Positions 61,301 through 64,000 of a stretch of DNA of 64,000 bases are shown in pieces (the first letter of the stretch is position 1; each line of letters starts with the position of its first letter). The stretch is from the NCBI GenBank assembly GCA_037013495.1, contig CM072810.1, positions 27,619,843 through 27,683,842 of the forward strand, written 5' to 3'. The stretch is from Hippophae tibetana (lineage: Eukaryota > Streptophyta > Magnoliopsida > Rosales > Elaeagnaceae). The notes under the pieces were generated by a model. It had not been told where the DNA came from. It saw only the letters and a program-made list of their open reading frames with translations, and searched no databases. Both the position numbers and the translations under genes were made by a program.

Positions 61301-64000
61301 TCCATTCAACTATATAATTCTAGTTTTATTTCATCGTTGAAATGCCTATATGAGTGCTATCCAAAATGTTTCATGTTCTTTTGAAGTAGTTTAATTTTAA
61401 ATTCAACTTAATAATCATTTTAGAGCTCGAATTACCTTTTTTTTAATATCCCTGAAAAAGGGTCTCTTCTTCTTATGAAATTTAGTAAATCTCACGGCAA
61501 GTAGAGCCACTTTCTCTTCATTGAGATAAGAGTCATCATTTCTAACAATTGGGTTAAAAACATGTTCGCTCGCACCACTATCCTTGATGTCTTAAGAGCC
61601 AAGTTCTCTCCCTTCTCAAAAGTATATTACTCTCATCTTGGCCACTAGTGATGTAGTTCGAATGCCTGCCCAACATATTCATTTAACAGTAAGTTCAATT
61701 GGCTTGTACATGGACTTAAGTAAATTATTTTGGCATGAAAATGATACGGTAGTTTTGGAATGATTTTCTCATTCTAATTTTCTCTACTAAAAGGTCTACC
61801 CAAGTTTTAAAAGTAGTTGATTATGTTTGAAAAATATGCAAACACTTTGTCCAAAGTTTCATCCTCTTGCATGATATAGATTTCAAAATTTCCATTCAAC
61901 TATATAATTCTAGATTTATTTCATCGTTGAAATGCCTATATGAGTGCTATGCAAAATGTTTCATGTTCTTTTGAAGAAGTTTAATTTTAAATTCAACTTA
62001 ATAATCATTTTAGAGCTCGAATTACCTTTTTTTTAATATCCCTGAAAAAGGGACTCTTCTTCCTATGAAATTTAGTAAATCTCACGGCAAGTAGAGCCAC
62101 TTTCTCTTCATTGAGATTAGAGTCATCATTTCTAACAATTGGGTTAAAAACATGTTTGCTCGGACCACTATCCTTGATGTCTTAAGAGCCAAGTTCTCTC
62201 CCTTCTCGAAAGTATATTACTCTCATCTTGGCGACTAGTGATGTAGTTCGAATGCCTGCCCAACATATTCATTTAACAGTAAGTTCAATTGGCTTGTACA
62301 TAGACTTAAGTAAATTAATTTGGCATGAAAATGATACGGTAGTATTGTAATGATTTTCTCATTCTAGTTTTCTCTACTAATAGGTCTACCCAAGTTTTAA
62401 AAGTAGTTGATTATGTTTGAAAAATATGCAAACACTTTGTCCAAAGTTTCATCCTCTTGCATGATATAGATTTCAAAATTTCCATTCAACTATATAATTC
62501 TTGATTTATTTCATCGTTGAAATGCCTATATGAGTGCTATCCAAAATGTTTCATGTTCTTTTGAAGAAGTTTAATTTTAAATTCAACTTAATAATCATTT
62601 TAGAGCTCGAATTACCTTTTTTTTAATATCCCTGAAAAAGGCTCTCTTCTTCCTATGAAATTTAGTAAATCTCACGGCAAGTAGAGCCACTTTCTCTTCA
62701 TTGAGATAAGAGTCATCATTTCTAACAATTAAGTTAAAAACATGTTCGCTCGGACCACTGTCCTTGATGTCTTAAGAGCCAAGTTCTCTCCCTTCTCAAA
62801 AGTATATTACTCTCATCTTGGCCACTAGTGATGTAGTTCGAATGCCTGCCCAACATATTCATTTAACAGTAAGTTCAATTGGCTTGTACATGGACTTAAG
62901 TAAATTATTTTGGCATGAAAATGATACGGTAGTATTGGAATGATTTTCTCATTCTAATTTTCTCTACTAATAGGTCTACCCAAATTTTAAAAGTAGTTGA
63001 TTATGTTTGAAAAATATGAAAACACTTTGTCCAAAGTTTCATCCTCTTGCATGATATAGATTTCAAAATTTCCATTCAACTATATAATTCTAGATTTATT
63101 TCATCGTGGAAATGCCTATATGAGTGCTATGCAAAATGTTTCATGTTGTTTTGAAGAAGTTTAATTTTAAATTCAACTTAATAATCATTTTAGAGCTCGA
63201 ATTACCTTTTTTTTAATATCCCTGAAAAAGGGACTCTTCTTCCTATGAAATTTAGTAAATCTCACGTCAAGTAGAGCCACTTTCTCTTCATTGAGATTAG
63301 AGTCATCATTTCTAACAATTGGGTTAAAAACATGTTCGCTCGGACCATTATCCTTGATGTCTTAAGAGCCAATTTCTAGCCCTTCTCGAAAGTATATTAC
63401 TCTCATCTTGGCCACTAGTGATGTAGTTCGAATGCCTGCCCAACATATTCATTTAACAGTAAGTTCAATTGGCTTGTACATAGACTTAAGTAAATTAATT
63501 TTGCATGAAAATGATACGGTAGTATTGGAATGATTTTCTCATTCTAATTTTCTCTACTAATAGGTCTACCCAAGTTTTAAAAGTAGTTGATTATGTTTGA
63601 AAAATATGCAAACACTTTGTCCAAAGTTTCATCCTCTTGCATGATATAGATTTCAAAATTTCCATTCAACTATATAATTCTAGATTTATTTCATCATTGA
63701 AATGCCTATATGAGTGCTATCCAAAATGTTTCATGTTCTTTTGAAGAAGTTTAATTTTAAATTCAACTTAATAATCATTTTAGAGCTCGAATAACCTTTT
63801 TTTTAATATCCCTGAAAAATGGTCTCTTCTTCCTATGAAATTTAGTAAATCTCACGGCAAGTAGAGCCACTTTCTCTTCATTGAGATTAGAGTCATCATT
63901 TCTAACAATTGGGTTAAAAACATGTTCGCTCGGACCACTATCCTTGATGTCTTAAGTGCCAAGTTCTCTCCCTTCTCAAAAGTATATTACTCTCATCTTG
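58329..64000 (-). repeat. V/U monomers converging on an approximately 1,180-bp dimer
   Basis: Starts at 58329, 58919, 59508, 60098, 60687, 61277, 61867, 62457, 63047 and 63637 (partial). V units have GCTATCCAAAATG, GGTCTCTTCTT (or close) and mostly GAGATAAGAG. U units have GCTATGCAAAATG and GGGACTC. From 61277 the order is V-U-V-U-V with starts 1,180 bp apart. Left of that the pattern is interrupted by an S (59508) and an R (60687, with ATTATCTTTT and ATATTCCTG). The array continues past the window end. Confidence 0.84.

Larger units (their letters stand above)
1..64000 (-). repeat. Tandem satellite array, ~590-bp monomer, 108 full copies plus one partial
   Basis: Every stretch of the window is a copy of one unit; I phased monomers on the recurring TTGCATGATATAG. 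Starts include 1, 591, 1182, 1772, 2361, 2951, 3541, and so on to 62457, 63047 and 63637, giving 108 complete units (mean about 589 bp, nearly all 588-591 bp; three short ones of 576-578 bp) and a truncated last one. All copies run in the same direction. Strand is given as minus because the apparent ancestral coding sense is minus. No unique DNA, transposon insertion, inversion or change of unit interrupts the array, and both ends run off the window. Such arrays are typical of eukaryotic heterochromatin; chromosomal position is inference. No functional gene is visible in any 300-base stretch. Confidence 0.98.

Noticed and set aside
1..64000. CRISPR array or bacterial repeat locus
   Set aside because: Units are about 590 bp, directly abutting, with no short repeat/unique spacer structure, no cas-like genes and no bacterial gene organisation.
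1..64000. LTR retrotransposon or other intact mobile element inside the array
   Set aside because: No LTR pair, primer-binding site, polypurine tract, RT or integrase motif, or target-site duplication was seen. The gag-like signal is present in every monomer and stops before the zinc knuckle.
1..64000. Ribosomal DNA, telomeric or microsatellite repeats
   Set aside because: No rRNA-like conserved segments, no TTTAGGG or TTAGGG runs, and no short-period array other than the eight-T tract and small direct repeats within the monomer.

Overview
The whole 64-kb window is one uninterrupted, head-to-tail satellite DNA array. A single AT-rich unit of about 590 bp is repeated 108 complete times plus a 364-bp partial copy at the right edge. 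All copies have the same orientation. There is no unique flanking DNA, no inserted mobile element, no inverted block and no functional gene, rRNA or tRNA that I can see. This organisation points to eukaryotic heterochromatin (pericentromeric, subtelomeric or knob-like). The probable origin of the repeat (below) favours a plant, but the species cannot be named from this window.

The most interesting point is where the repeat seems to come from. Read on the minus strand, almost the full monomer follows the motif order of a copia-type LTR-retrotransposon gag polyprotein (Retrotran_gag_2/UBN2 family). The order is a W..L block, a K-S-R-I...F-E-I-Y...M-Q-E-D-E-T block, an RF-S-x-I-I-N-like block followed by LG, an I-E-K-I...L-P block, an N-E-x-V-G...F-E-L block, an L-A-L-K-T-S block, and a basic A-L-L-x-x-R-F-x-K-F-x-R-K-K tail. 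The first six blocks share one frame over about 390 nt. The last lies one base out of frame. Several stop codons are fixed across the array, so this is a dead fragment amplified as a satellite, not a gene.

Layout. 1-21240: related monomer types A-F in higher-order repeats of 6, 7, 5, 4, 5, 4 and 5 units; the last four blocks form two nearly identical 9-monomer (5.3-kb) copies. About 20.9-22.4 kb: a short run of near-identical single monomers. 22421-29489: a 6-monomer (3,535-bp) unit present twice, with the recombination join visible in the monomer at 25366. 29490-34169: more divergent monomers, three carrying the same 14-bp deletion. 34170-37114: four similar 589-bp monomers. 37115-43589: P/Q/R-type monomers with a duplicated trimer (1,766 bp). 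43590-49483: P-R-S types with a duplicated 4-monomer (2,357-bp) segment. 49484-58328: R/S/T types with a duplicated dimer. 58329-64000: V/U types settling into an approximately 1,180-bp dimer.

Nothing here works as an operon or pathway. The biology is array evolution: local unequal exchange and gene conversion repeatedly building, erasing and shifting higher-order repeats from a few ancient monomer haplotypes. Monomer starts and types were read by eye; percent identities were not computed.
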